Origin: Anthonomus grandis grandis
Taxonomy: Eukaryota; Arthropoda; Insecta; Coleoptera; Curculionidae
Direction of reading: 5' to 3'
NCBI RefSeq assembly: GCF_022605725.1
Contig: NC_065554.1
Span: 17,255,100 to 17,319,099, forward strand
Length of the DNA: 64,000 nt
Shown piece after piece: positions 35,801-48,365 of the stretch; position 1 is the first letter of the stretch, and each line of letters begins with the position of its first letter. The position numbers and the translations under genes were made by a program. The notes under the pieces are model-generated. The model searched no databases, was not told where the DNA came from, and worked only from the letters and a program-made list of their open reading frames with translations.

Positions 35801-38800
35801 TAAATTATTTTTAAGATGTTTAAATGTTTGTATTATAAATAGGCAAGGCACGTAAGTAAATAAATATGAGTGCACAAATGACAAAAGAATAAAAAAAACC
35901 GATTGTTGAGTTCTAAAATAACAGCTATAACTTTCTTCTGAAATGTCAACAATCACAGACATTTTTAAAAAAGCTTTGGGATATTTCTTACTATGTCTCA
36001 CTAAGACAAGTCGTTAACGACCTAATGTTGACAAAAAGTTTCTTACTTACTTGACTGTTAAGGTCATAAGGTTCATAAATCGAAGGTATCGATTGCATTT
36101 GAAAATAAGAATCACAGCTGTCACTTGTCATAAGTGGCAATTTATATATACATTTTGTGCAAACTCCGCAAGTTAGCCTATTGAAAAAGTTACTGCTGCA
36201 ACCAGAATTAGGCACTATGAGCAAAGATTTAGATTAATACAGAGTTCTTGAGTTATTGGAAGACACGAGGGAAATGGTATATGGCGGCCATATTTAATTA
36301 TTAAAGTTTTTACGAAATCTTAAGACTTTAAAGGTAAAAAAGGTCGGTTATTCGTAAAACTAGAGGCAGTCTGGAGAGGTTACCTCGCTCTATCCTAACA
36401 CCCTATCCTGTATAGCGAAGGTGCGAAGACACATAAATAAATAAGAAGTCTCCTGAAAAGATCTCCGAATGGCGATTTGAAAGGGACCAGGCAAAGAAAA
36501 GGGCTTTTAAAACAAATAAGTAATTGAATAGCCATAGTTGCTTGTTCCAAAACCGCTCTGTCGGAACTTCTGGACTCAGTATCACTTTTTGAATAATATT
36601 CCATATGATTTAAATAAATTATTGTCAAAAAAAGTAAACTGTAAAGAGTATATACAGACCTTAGAACTAATAGTATCTATCATTATTATTGTTATTTCTT
36701 TTATCGTATTTACAAATAGTAGTATAAGGCTCTGTAAGTTATTATAGAGCTATGCAAGATGAAAAAATTGCAATATTTTGAAAACTTGTGAAGAAAAAAA
36801 TACTAGAAAATAAAAGAATGATATTTACCTAACAGTATGTTGATAACTATGTGGTACTGTTTAAAGATTAAAAAACATTAAGTTTTTTCAAATTATATGT
36901 TATATATGATAACTTGTACAACTACAAAAAAAAAATGTAATTAAAAGCAAATGCTAATTATGATTTATTATAAAGTAAGTAATAAGATAAAGAAGCAAAC
37001 GAGTAACACAGAGTAGAGTAGATATATAAAGATGCATTAACCCAATTCAAATAGTATAATATATCAAAGGAAAAAGACTACTATTAATTATTAGGAATCG
37101 AAGGGTAAGACATAAACCAAATGACAAAGATGTGATTAACAATGAAATACATTGGGCATACAATAATGTATGAAAACTTGCATTTATATGATGAAGATTT
37201 TTATTTATTTCAAATTATTACCTCACATTATTTATATTACAAAATTTTTAAATTAGAATTTCGTCAATTTTTAGGGTAGGAGTTATTTGGAATAAGAGAA
37301 TTGATAAAGAGTTCGCGCATTGGAATGCTTTGAAAATGATATCATTTAGAGAAAATTTTGGTACAAAATATGGTTTATCTAATTTTTTAAAAATGAATAG
37401 ATCGTACCATTAAGTCTTAAATAACTAAAGTACTTATAAAGAAACAGATTTACTATTTTTGAGGCATCAGGCATAATACAAAAATTGCAAATTTGAAAAA
37501 ATTGCTTTTTTTATAAATTTATATTTTTTTGGTTTTATAAAAACAATTTTCCCCAATATTTAGGAAATTATAAGTTTTATATGTATTACTTATTTATGTT
37601 TTCATGTTTTGTTTTTATGATTTGCTTTACACGAAAATATTTTGAATTTAATAAACCCTTAAAATAAAACGTTATTTACTTTTAAACGCCTCTCCATGCG
37701 TAATGATTGATTCCCCAACCTGTATATTATTTAAGTACAGAAAGTTTCAGGTCAGAGAAATGTTTAGTTTTAAGTTTTATTTCGATGTACTTTATAGTAA
37801 CTTGTGGCACAATATCATATTATTTATTTTGGAAAATTATTTATAAATGGTATTTTTAAACTGAAAACTGAAAAAAGTTTCAGGGTAGGGGTTGGTTAGG
37901 TTAGGATTTAAGTTGACCATTACCTAAACAATTATTAAATATTGCAATGTCTTAAAAATGGCGTATGTAGTGAACAGTTTCTGTTTTATTTTATTTTTAA
38001 GTAAAAAATATTATTTATCTTTTTTTATTATTATTTAATTTCCTCAAGTACCCATCAGGAAATAATTTTACAATTTTTGAGATAACAAGCATAATACAAT
38101 TTTTTTTTAAATTAATTTGTCAGTTTTTAGTTTTAATAAAAACAGTACTTATGTGTATTTAATACAAATGATTCTCCAAGGCATGTTAAAAATACCATTA
38201 AAATGTATCATGTTTACTAATTATAGATAAAACATCATTTAAAATTATTTTCCGAACAGAGCTGTTACCTAAAACTTAATTCGCTTTATCCATAAACATT
38301 TTAAATTTAATAACAACTAAAATATATAGTTTTTACTTATGACGTATATCACACATATTTGTAATTTACAAACACGTTTAGTTTAATTAAATGTGTCTAA
38401 AACCAGAAAAAATCATTATTTAAACAAAAATAATTTAAAAACAAGTTCGATGTGTATTTTAAAATTCTAATTAATACAACAAAGCAAAATCACACAAAGA
38501 ACCTGAACACTTTTATCTTGCGCGCAATTTATATGTATGTTTGAACAATTTTATAACATAGTGGCAAACAAAACGCGTGTGCTCAAACGAAATCGCCATA
38601 ATTCGTTCCGAAGCGATGTCGAAATGAGTATAATTTAATTAAAACTTGCCGACCGTATTTATTTAATGCGCACCCATTCACTATAAATATAGAGTAAAAT
38701 TCGCGAGAATCCCGAAACTTTATTTAATTTGCTTGTCATAATAAATAATTATTTTGTAAATGAATTAAAGATTTGGAATATAGCATAACCTTAAAAAACT

Positions 38801-39145
38801 TTTTTTTAATTTTACTCCTTTTAATTTTGATTATTAATAATAGGATAATTATATGATAATTACTTCCTTTTAATAGTTTTAAAATAAATGTTTTTTTTAT
38901 TTTTTAATATTTTAGCATTATCGCTTTTAGATTTTTAAGACTTTTATCGGTATATTTTGAAACAATTGTCTAAATTTGCAAATAAATTAGAAGAAATATA
39001 AATTAATATTAGCATCCATTTGATCATATAAACTAGAAACAGTGGAAGAAATATTATCTAGAAAGGAATCACATGAACATCTCAATTTTCAAAATACTTT
39101 CAGGCAGAACTATTAATGATAAACATTCACTTAATTCTAGGCTAT
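32801..39145. other. Intron sequence, largely featureless, with minisatellite and GC-richer islands
   Basis: No exon was found. GC-richer islands at about 35000-35200 and 38500-38720 have no ORF. Diverged direct similarity (TTTTTGAGGCATCAGGCATAA at about 37457 versus TTTTTGAGATAACAAGCATAA at about 38076) suggests an old duplication or two copies of one repeat. Minus-strand frames at 36395-36628 and 35991-36224 have no known motif. Confidence 0.35.
33050..33360. repeat. Degenerate minisatellite-like purine-rich repeat
   Basis: Recurring words of the type ACATAAAAAATGCCTTGAAA, GACATAAAAATTATAT, TTGCGAAAGCTTGAAGATTC and TGAAGATATAAAATTACG appear at irregular spacing of roughly 20-25 bases, suggesting decayed copies of a short unit. 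No frame is conserved. Confidence 0.4.
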
Positions 39146-39149
39146 AAAG

Positions 39150-39610
39150 TATCTCCTTTTTTCTTCTTCTTCTTCTTTGAGCGCTCATCCGTTAACAAAT
39201 ATTAGCAATAATTATGGCAACTTGAACCTCTGAAAAAGCAGCTCTAAAAAAATCGGTCGTTGTGGTATGAAACCAAGCTATCAAATTCTTTAACCAAGAG
39301 ATTCTTTTCCTTTTCCGCCCTAAAACTCTCCCCTGGAGAACCAGCTCTTTTTCCATTCCGCTTTACCTAACTACTTAAGATTCTTAGTCTTGATCTTTTT
39401 TATGATCTTCATAGCTTTTTTCATTTTCTTGGGCACTCTAACATTTATGACTTGGCGTGTTTAAGGTATTTTAAGTATTCGTCGCTCTAGCCACATCTAA
39501 AATACCTCAACCTTTTTCGTGGAATATTCTGTATGGAGTTTATAATTTTGGTCCATAGAGTATCACTGCGAACATGAAATAGCAAAGCATACTTTTGTTG
39601 TTTGATGAAT
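39150..39610 (-). mobile_element. RTE-like LINE, 3' terminal fragment
   Basis: The minus strand reads as the C-terminus of an endonuclease/RT LINE: IPRKRLRYFRCG at about 39525, a lysine-rich spacer, SPGESFRAEKEKNLLVKEF at about 39300-39340 (canonically GKRxxGRRRxSWLxNLRxW), then a run ending in LLLIFVNG, and a (GAA)n tail at 39175-39160. Stops interrupt it. It is the same broad class as the plus-strand N-terminal fragment at 2886-3312 but opposite in orientation. Confidence 0.65.
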
Positions 39611-39614
39611 GTCT

Positions 39615-40720
39615 GACTTTTAAAAAAGTTTGACATTTTTAGAAATGCTGCAAGGGATTTTCTAATCTGGCAATTTTGATTTCACGAGAATTCCCAAAAT
39701 TCATTTAGTGTTGCACCTGAGGTACGTTTATGATGCAATTCTTTCAGTTTACTGGTTTTGATCTCTTCTGATTATTGGATAAATAATAGAGGTGAGAAAA
39801 TTATGCTTGTCGTATTCTTTTTTGTATGTCGATTACATCGCTGTCTTTGCTTCTATTCGTATATTTCCTGTTTCACCCCAATGAAGATTTACTACAATTT
39901 TATAAGTCCCGATCACATACGAGATGATAATTGCGTTCTTCCAATATGTTCTTCACATAGCTTAAATATACGTTAGCATATAACCCTATATAGAATAAAT
40001 GCTCTAATAATAAAATTGTTAGAACATTCAATGTTTACTTAGGGTATTACAATATAATTAATTGGATGGATTTAGCCAGAATAACTCACCTAAGATAACC
40101 ACGGAGTAAATGCTAAAATTGTCGACACATTTTTCACAGACTTTGATTTTATTGACAGACTATGGACTAGGATGCATTTTAGTCAGTAACATGTCATATG
40201 CTCCGTACAACCAGTTTCACTCAGGTTAAAAGATGAAGCCAAACACAAACCCTCAGACAATAGGTAAAATATTGCTGTGTAGAATGAAAAAGAGTTTATA
40301 CTCGAGACTATAAAATGGATAGTTTTGAGAAAGTTATTTCCTAAATTAAAAGGTTATCTGTCTGGTGTTTAAGAGTAAATTGTGTTTACATGTAACTGCA
40401 TAAACTATTTAAGTTGTCCCAGAATTTGTGAGGTTTTTTCCGGATTTGGAAGCTTCAGAAAAAAAAAGTTTTCATAAAAAATTTTCCTACACGATCTTAT
40501 TACGAACGACACCTAAAAATCAGGTTTTTTTTTAATTTCTTCTAAAATACTCTGTATAATTTTATAAAATATGCGTATGATGTTCATTAGAAAAGCCCCT
40601 TTAAAAACACAAACTGATTAAAGGTATTTCTGGATAATTTTGCTTTTCAGGGATGGACCATCTTTACCACATTATTACCATATTTTTATACTCTGTACAA
40701 AAATAGTAAAAAATGTTTGA
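39615..40720. other. Intron sequence, no recognised feature
   Basis: AT-rich sequence. A 72-codon plus-strand frame at 39758-39976 has no known motif. Confidence 0.4.
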
Positions 40721-40770
40721 AGATTTGTACTAGGTCCCTAAAAACGATTTTAGGTGCCTAGTACAAATCT
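40721..40770. repeat. 50-bp near-perfect palindrome
   Basis: Arms of 23 nt (AGATTTGTACTAGGTCCCTA plus AAA, and its inverted partner) match at 21 of 23 positions around a 4-nt ACGA loop. It lies just left of a decayed minus-strand mariner-type fragment and could be a foldback terminus. Confidence 0.85.
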
Positions 40771-40879
40771 AAAAAAAAAGATAAAATTAATGATTTTCGA
40801 AAAAAATCTATTTTTATTTAATTAGGCTTAAATTTTTAAAATATCTAACTGAAAAATTAAAAATTCTCATACATTAAAA

Positions 40880-41260
40880 GTGATATGTATAATTTTTTTT
40901 TATATAGGTTCAATATCTGCAATCCCTTATTCTTTAAAGAAAGATAGTTACGTCTTCCACAATTATTGAATTATGGTCCTTCTTTCTTTGCTGTGATGAT
41001 TTCTCTCTATTAAATTTTCTCTAGTGTAAAGTGGATAAAGTATAAAGCGATATAGTATCCCTATAAAAAAATCTGAGGGATATAGATCAGGTAATTGAGG
41101 AGGTCAAAGCACTAGTCCAACTTTCCTACCTAACGATTTGCAAGCACAATATTAGCAGGTATTGCCAGTGGCACATCGCCTAGCAGTTTTGCCACAGGAC
41201 TCCGGTTCCAACGTTAATAGATTTAAATTCTCTGGTATTCCAAAAAATTAAATTGTGAGT
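40880..41260 (-). mobile_element. Tc1/mariner-superfamily transposase C-terminal remnant
   Basis: On the minus strand between about 41200 and 41000: VGLVL.PPQLPDLYPSDFF (a decayed WPPRSPDLxPxDFFLWG signature), then a PLYTRENLIERNHHSK block, the helical region that follows it in this superfamily. Stops and frame changes are present, and no terminal repeats could be paired with confidence. Confidence 0.6.
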
Positions 41261-41264
41261 TTAA

Positions 41265-43220
41265 AAAACCATTTTTTGAAAATACAGCTTCGAATCAGTA
41301 AAAACAATTAATCGAGTGAAACTTGCTCTAATTTTATGTCTATCCAAGAGCGAATTTGAGAACTTCGACATTAGTAGTAGGAAATCATCACGAAAAAGTG
41401 TATGTACTTTCTGTAAATGATAAATGTAACTGTTCTTAAAGAATTCCATAAATGATGGATTTTAGACAATCAAACTTGACTGCTTATTTTCGCGCACTTG
41501 TAGAAGGATCTACCTTTATTGCATTTAAAACATTTTCTTTTGCACCCTCACCATGAGTGATATAATTTTTATATTTAGCTTTTTAAACATTCCAAAAATT
41601 TTGCAAATCAATTATTTTGTAATAAAAAAATTAATAAAGCATAATTTTTTACCACTTTTTTTTAAATAATGATAAATGCGTCTACCAGTTTTCGTTTAAG
41701 AAATTCTGTGATTCGGAAATTCTTTCTTGTTGACACTTTTGGCCACTAAAGCATTACATACTAAAAGTCCGGACGTAAGATATATTCAAGGCATTCTATA
41801 TAATTAAATTAAAAGACTATTATAATAATACAAAATAAAGATAAGAAAATTTCTGTAAAGAAGTTTTATGGCTATGAAATAATAACCTAAATTATTAATA
41901 ATAGGTATTTTATGACAAATATATTCAAATTTATCTTAATAAAGCATAGAAACAAATATCAAACCATTAGAAAAACAACAAAAATTCAATGTTTTAAAAA
42001 TAAACTATAGACAAAACTTGTTTTAAATTTTAAACGAAAACTCGAATACTTTTTGAGATACAGTAGCATAAATATAAATAGATACTCTATATGTTTTTTA
42101 ATGTAAACCTGATTGAATAAAAATAGCCTTTTCTCGAAGACCGTTCGTTTTATTCATATTATTTTTTAAGATTTGTAATATCTAGAAAACTCCAAATATT
42201 TTTTAATATACAGGGGGCAAAAGTAACGATGTATTAGGTAGGAAGTAGTCTGCCCCTGAATAACTAAATTTTATAATATTAAACAAAAGAGCTTAATATT
42301 TTTGTACAATATGGTGACATGGAGACAATGGTAGATAAATACATCTGAACTCTAATTATTATATTACCGATCAAAGATTGTACCAAAAAACATAAAATAC
42401 TATATTAATGTTTTTATTAACAAAAGCAAGAAAAGATAAAAAACCAACTATAATTGCATTTACAAAATTAAAATTCTTGAAATTTTATTTTTCTGTTATT
42501 CTAAATATAAATACAATTGATCATCGTTTAAGGCCTAGTAAGGAATTTCAATTTTTTTAAATCCTAGACAGTAACTCGGTCGAACTTTTACTGAAACGGT
42601 ATTAAAAAGTCTAGACCCGCTATATTTAAATGTTTCCGCCTTATGAATTTAAATGGTTGGTCTACTTTTATCAGCTTATTTTCTTATATTCTTATATACT
42701 ATAAAAATAAAATATAACCTCCACCATATATTTATTTTTACAGACATATCTTTGCATAAGCTTGACGTAGACCGTCGAGGTAAGATTCGTTAAACAGTAG
42801 AGTCGAGTTGAGATATAATAAAAAAGTTTTTAAGATATTCGTTTTGAAATTCTCCTTTATATGATTTCGAATTTAAGAACTGTAGTCTTTGAGTAACCAC
42901 CTCAAGTATTTTAGTATTTCTAAAATTAATGAATGATTCTATAAGACCTGTGATGTTTAACTATAAGAATTTATTAACTGTAAGTGTGAGACTGTTCTAT
43001 TTTAGTTAATTAGTAGATTAGCCTTTGGCTAGACTTCGCCTATGTACACTATTAGAAAGTACAAATTAAGCCATTATTAATTTATATTAAGTTTCCTAGA
43101 TTTAATTATTAATTTTTCTATCTTTATAAAATATGACACAAGACAACAAGAGACAAAAATTTCTTTTAAAAAATTAATTATTTAAAAGAAAGTCCTATAA
43201 TTGGAACCTATAACACTAAG
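41265..43220. other. Intron sequence with one transposon-end-like site
   Basis: ATACAGGGGGCAAAAGTAAC at about 42208 resembles a transposon terminus or SINE head, but no partner was found. Otherwise it is AT-rich without coding or repeat signature. Confidence 0.35.
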
Positions 43221-43222
43221 AT

Positions 43223-43347
43223 CACGAGACAGTTTTACCATTAACCAAAACTTTTTATTTTATTCTCGATAGGTCTCGATAATATCGGTAGTCAAACACG
43301 TGTCAAGAGTAAAATAAAGAGTTTTGATTAGTGGTAAAACGTCTCGT
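43223..43347. mobile_element. Foldback MITE, copy 1
   Basis: Left arm 43223-43269 (CACGAGACAGTTTTACCATT then AACCAAAACTTTTTATTTTA) pairs with the inverted right arm 43303-43347, reading CTACGAGACGTTTTACCACT from the right end. About 45 nt per arm flank a 33-nt spacer. It has no coding capacity. The same arm sequence recurs at 54238-54380. Confidence 0.8.
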
Positions 43348-44191
43348 AGTTTGTATTTAAAAGATGTTTCAGCTAATCAACAACTCATACATTTAAATCG
43401 TTGCCTTCTAGTATTACCAGAAATTAATCCTCATTTAGTTTTCGCAAAAAGACTAGACATTTGTTACTATTCCTCTCTATCAGTTAATTAATATCGGTAT
43501 AGTAAATTTGGTGAATATTAGACTATTTAGTGACTATTACATCATCAATGTTGCGTTAAACTAATTTTTAATTATAAAATGAGTGGCTGTTTGTAAGTGA
43601 GCAGTTTCAGCTGGATGTCCTCACCCTATTATTATTAATAAGAATATTATTATATACACTTTTTAAACTATGGCTCAGGATTGTGACTACAGATGCTACC
43701 TAACGAATTCGTTGTCTGTAGATATTGCTATTTAAAATGACAGGTATTTCTTAAATAATTTTTAACTGGAGTAAACACAGTTGGAAATATTTTATCTATA
43801 ACTTAACCAAGAGTATTATGGTTTTCATTGAAATGTGTTTGCATCTGAAAGATAAATTATTGCTATCAGATACCACTACTTTTTTTAGATAGCCACAGTA
43901 AGACATTTGCCTTATACTGGTTTGGAATCGATAGATACTTCGTAGAAGATATTATCTTCAAAAAAGAACAAGAAATATAGTGGTTGGTAAATTCACGTTC
44001 ACAGTCAGTCTACAAAATATCGGGTCATATGTATTTGGAGTATATTCACCGACCTATACAAGTATAAAAACGAGTATTTTTATATGTCTAAGATGCAATA
44101 TTTCGCATAAAAGGATCCTCATAAGTCATCATTATTAAAAATTTTGTTAATTGGCAAAATAATTAGGTTTTTTTAAAAAAAAATTACATAC

Positions 44192-44349
44192 CTTTTGTCC
44201 ATTTTTCTTAAACTTTTCTAAAACCTCCTCTAACCATCGCCATTGTCTCAAAGCTTCTTCATCATTGTCATCCTGCCTTTTCATTAAGTTGGTATTTAAA
44301 ACCACAATTTGCAGTTTTTGGGTTTTCCTTTCGATAAAGTAATAGCCAC
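44192..44349 (-). CDS. SMPDL3-like phosphodiesterase, internal exon (GGYY and LNTNL region)
   Basis: This 158-nt exon has two bases completing Gly, then 52 codons ending in phase 0. The acceptor reads TTAATTTTAG and the donor AAG|GTATGT. The peptide begins (G)GYYFIERKTQKLQIVVLNTN, with the family's GGYY and LNTNL signatures, and ends in a charged helix WLEEVLEKFKKNGQK. In the family this helix directly precedes the strand leading to the GHxPPG metal motif, which is exactly what the next exon (20757-20952) starts with. An open frame extends upstream through the intron as MNKKLTLSLKIIFLLILG. It looks like a signal peptide, but the acceptor and phase fit show that it is intronic read-through. 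Confidence 0.92.
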
Positions 44350-44875
44350 CTAAAATTAATAAAAAAATTATTTTTAAGCTTAAAGTAAGTTTTTTATTCA
44401 AATTAAAACCTCATAAAAAGAATAAGCCTTTGTTTTAATATAATGAAAATCTAAAATAAGTTTGCACGTAGTAGCTTTAATTACCAATTATAATGCTAAA
44501 TAATAAACTGAAATGTGTTTTTTTTGGCGGTTCTTATAGAGCGTTAAATATTGACATTCAAATTTTAATATAATTAAAGAAAACTTTATTGTTCTAAATA
44601 GGACTTCTATATATATTACTGTTGTCTATTTAATTTAAGGTGTATAATTCTCTTTTATTTGATGAATGGTTTCTAAGATTTCTCTAAGACATTAAAATAC
44701 TATTTTGCATCTGATTTTACTTAGGATATTTTTACTTATTAATTTAATATAAAATAGTGAGAAGTTATATTTAGTTAGTTTATAATTTTATTTTAATCAA
44801 AAACTTATATTAGTTAGAGAAAGCTATGATTTATAAAGTAAGTCTTATCAACAAACTTGATCCTATTCCGTTAAC
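44350..44875. other. Intron sequence, no recognised feature
   Basis: AT-rich sequence upstream (in gene direction) of the exon at 44192-44349. It includes the polypyrimidine tract of that exon. No other signal was found. Confidence 0.4.
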
Positions 44876-44879
44876 AGAT

Positions 44880-45420
44880 TTTCCCGTTACATATTATACC
44901 ATTAAAGAACAAAGTCCTGATTTAGCTCTTCGGGAATACAGTCAAAAGAATGTAACTAGAAAAAAACCAGCTACAAAGATTTTTGGATAAATATTACGGA
45001 TTGCTTATTATGATGAAGTTTGCTAAGAATAGTTCACAGAAAAGCCAAAGGTTGTTCTGACTAAGCAAAATGATAAAATTGCTCAAAACCACTATTTATT
45101 GTAAAGCATATGAGTTTCTATCTGTTCAATTAATGATTGCAGAGGATCAAAATACTAAAGTATTATTTGGTTCTAAAATAATTTAAAAAATTTTGTGGAC
45201 AGATGAAGCTATTTCCAATAAGCCATCATATAATAAATTAAAGACTATGTGAAATATATTCAGGATTAGAATTATAAGATTGTTACTGTTTGGTGTGAAA
45301 AAATAGGCAAAATTGGACACTTTTTTATGGCAGTAGGGTAACGCGCCTTTATAAAACTAATTCTATTTTGGTAAATTTAGTTATTCGTTTATATTGTCAC
45401 AAGCCAGACAGGCCTAAATA
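44880..45420 (+). mobile_element. Possible decayed IS630/mariner-type transposase
   Basis: Faint plus-strand traces occur across several frames: WTDEA at about 45200 (like the first catalytic Asp region of this superfamily) and KIVTVWCEKIGKIGHFF at about 45270 (like xxNVWxGIIGxxxIGPxFF). No termini were recognised. Low confidence. Confidence 0.35.
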
Positions 45421-45424
45421 TCCT

Positions 45425-46635
45425 GTAGTTAGGAGTTTAAAATATTTCGATACCTTAATATTTCGAGTGAATAAACACAGATTGAAGACAGATTTTGGAT
45501 CTCGCGTGTATAAATGATAAAGCACAACTTGGACAGAAAAAATATTGACCATGGCATTCTGTATGGCCAATTTCCTAATCAGCAGAACTCATTTTCAGTT
45601 CTTGTTTTGCGTAAAAACAATAAATTAGTGAAGTTTTCTGACTTATGATCTATAGGTTTATTGTGTGTGTATGTTCTAGGATATTGAGAAAAATGCAGTA
45701 AAGCCGTATTTGGAGACAGTAGCTGGATATTTTAAAAATATTGGGATATGACTTGATCCATTAAGGTTAGTGGTAATATACTTTAGTACTGGTTATAAGT
45801 TGGCATTGGGCAAATAATTTGGCTACTTATGTATTCTAAACTACAATTCCGATCGTGAGTGAATGTAAGAATTTCGGCATCACTCTTAATTTACGATTTG
45901 GCAGCCAGATTTCAAAGGTTATTGTCAAATCTATGCAAAAGTAAAGATATACCCGGGTTCTTGCAAATTTTAATTTTGTGTATGGGCCATCTCTAGATGC
46001 AACCTCGAAAAAAAGATAACAACGCTTACAAAATTGTGGAATTCATTTTATTTATAATTAATGGACTTGCGATCTTGTCACACACAAGTTTCCTGCAATA
46101 AAATGGCTGATTATATAGGACTAAGACACAACACTTTTCTCCACAGAATGCATGCTTTCTTTATAGAATTAATAACACAATAAGTCCTGTTGTGAAATAA
46201 CTTAACAATCGTTATTAAACATGAGTCTTACGGATCGATAAGACACGATAATTACTTAACGCCAATATATTTCTTTCTATGAGGCAACCTAAAGATAGCA
46301 TAACTAGCAACAATCCATTACACCAAAACAAAAATAGACAAGAAATTATTGAGGCTAATCAATCATCATATGGTAACATGCTATCAGTAAAATATAAATT
46401 ATACTAAAAGTTAACTTCAAAAAATAAAATTTTATTTAAGATTATAGTAATTTTTAAATTTTAATAGTGTTTTTATTGACACCCAGATTTTTTCTTGTTA
46501 ATGTGTACAAGTACATCATCATCATTTAAATTATGCATAATAAAATATAGACTACATTTGCACAAACATATACTATCGCCCATATGTAGAGCAACTTTTT
46601 AAAAATATGACGTAAATTTAAATAAATCAGTAGTA
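45425..46635. other. Intron sequence, no recognised feature
   Basis: Possibly further debris of neighbouring transposons, but no motif was readable on either strand. Confidence 0.35.
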
Positions 46636-46639
46636 TCTA

Positions 46640-47295
46640 GAACCATTCCTAACTTTGATAGAAGGGATAGCTTCGAAAAGAAGTTTCAAAAAGTGGCAAA
46701 AACAGAAAAACTGATAGTGTGGTGGAAGATCAGGAAATTGGTTGTAAAGGCAAAGGAACTTTTCATATTAATCATGAACAGAGAAACTAGATTTCCATTT
46801 GCCAAAGAGCATTCTAAGGCATGTGGGTTAGAAGACCAGCGAATGAAAGATTTAACTCAAAATATACGCAACTCATAAGAAAATACGATGGTGCTGGTAT
46901 CATGGTTTGGGGTTGCTTTGGAGGCTTTGGTATGGATCCATTGGTCAAAATCGAAGATATTACGGATAGTTTTATGTACCAAAATGCAATAAATTTTCTA
47001 ATATGCAAAAGCATATTAGAAAACCAGGTGCTACTTTAGGCAAAAAATAATATGTGCTTAAAATGGGTGTTTCAGAATGACAACCACCGAAAGCACACAA
47101 TAAAACTAGTTGATTACATTGATTAAGGGCTAATAAATTTGACGGTATGCTTTTCCTAGCCCAAAGCCCAGATCTCAACATAATATAGAATTAATGGAAA
47201 GAAACTGATAGGAGAAGCTATTAATTATTAATACTATATTAAAAATAAAGGATATGCTACCAAGTATTAAATAAATTGTATATTTATTTTAGGAA
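46640..47295 (+). mobile_element. Tc1-like transposase fragment
   Basis: Plus-strand pieces: KELFILIMNRETRFPFAKEH (about 46756), then in another frame WVRRPANERFNSKYTQLIRK (about 46824), GAGIMVWGCFGGFGMDPLVK (about 46892), and after another break WVFQNDNHRKHTIKLV (about 47063), where the canonical QDNDPKHT carries the second catalytic Asp. Near 47160 a PKAQIS...N.WKETDR stretch stands for SPDLNPIENLWKEVDRR. At least two frameshifts and stops are present; termini were not assigned. Confidence 0.8.
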
Positions 47296-47299
47296 AATA

Positions 47300-48360
47300 T
47301 GTTTATTTTAAGTTGCGTTACTTTTAAGTCATACATTTTATAAAACATACATTTTTTAAAAGTTTTCAATGAAGTTGTTTTATTATTACATATTAAACTA
47401 GCAGACTTGTTTTTGCAAAGGGATTAAAAAAGAGAAAAAAATTGATTTCTTAAATGTTGCTCTATATATCGCCAGTAGTGTTTTTACATTTAATTATAAA
47501 ACAAATTAGAAACATGTTTTTAGGTACATATCATGTGGCCTATTTCAGAAATATATATAATGTTTACGAGTCAAAAAAAAACTAAAAATGGATTAAGAGC
47601 CTAAATAATAAATAGCAATAAAATATATAAGATGTCCCACTTAAAAAAAAAGTTTCTACAATGGCAAATGAAAGATCGATTCCAGCAAAAAAAATTAGAA
47701 ATACTAAATATTTTAAGTCGTTATATTTAGTCTATTATTAAAAAATAATTTGATTAAAGAGTAAATTGCAAAAATTATATAATATATGACATATCCTATT
47801 AAAAATAACAAAATTGTTATGCTTTAAATTAATTAAAACCGCTCAATAATTATTCTGATACTACAAATACCAAGAACTTAACCTTGCAAAGGTATTTTAG
47901 TTCCTTATCGTACGTTGCTACGATTCCCCCTAAACGGAAAATAATGGGGTAAAAAATTCATGCGCGTTTAAGCGTTAGTTAAAGCCGGAACTTGAAAAAT
48001 ACTGTGAAGTGTTTTCTAAAAGCGCTCCAGAGTCTAGAATATGTGAATAAGAGTCGGTAATTTCATTTTGTGGCGATGTAATTCTTCTCCGGGCCGCTGC
48101 TAATGGATTGGATCGGCAAATAAACTAAGTAACCAAGTTTTCTAGCTAGTTTCTCCAGGAAATTTTAAAGTTAGACTAGTTTAGTGCAGTCGCTGAACAG
48201 CCCGTGTTATAAGGTCTTTGATCTTCTTTTCTTTTTTAACTACTTCCATTTATCTTATATGACAATAGAGATCATAAATTATTATACTTAAAAATGAATA
48301 AAAAAATGAATTTATTGATTTATAGTAATTTTATTCGATGTATATAATAATACGCACATC
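47300..48360. other. Intron sequence with a GC-richer island
   Basis: Island at about 47930-48200, with GCCGGAACTTG and TTCTCCGGGCCGCTGCTAA among its words, has no ORF. The rest is AT-rich with no signal. Confidence 0.35.
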
Positions 48361-48365
48361 AAAAT

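Noticed and set aside
40721..40770. The palindrome as a microRNA precursor.
   Set aside because: The loop is 4 nt and the arms are almost perfectly paired for 23 nt, unlike a typical pre-miRNA with bulges and a larger loop.
44147..44401. An 84-codon minus-strand frame beginning MNKKLTLSLKIIFLLILGG that looks like a signal peptide plus domain.
   Set aside because: The hydrophobic start lies upstream of a good acceptor whose phase matches the previous exon and whose GGYY fits the family exactly, so the start is intron read-through, not a separate secreted protein.
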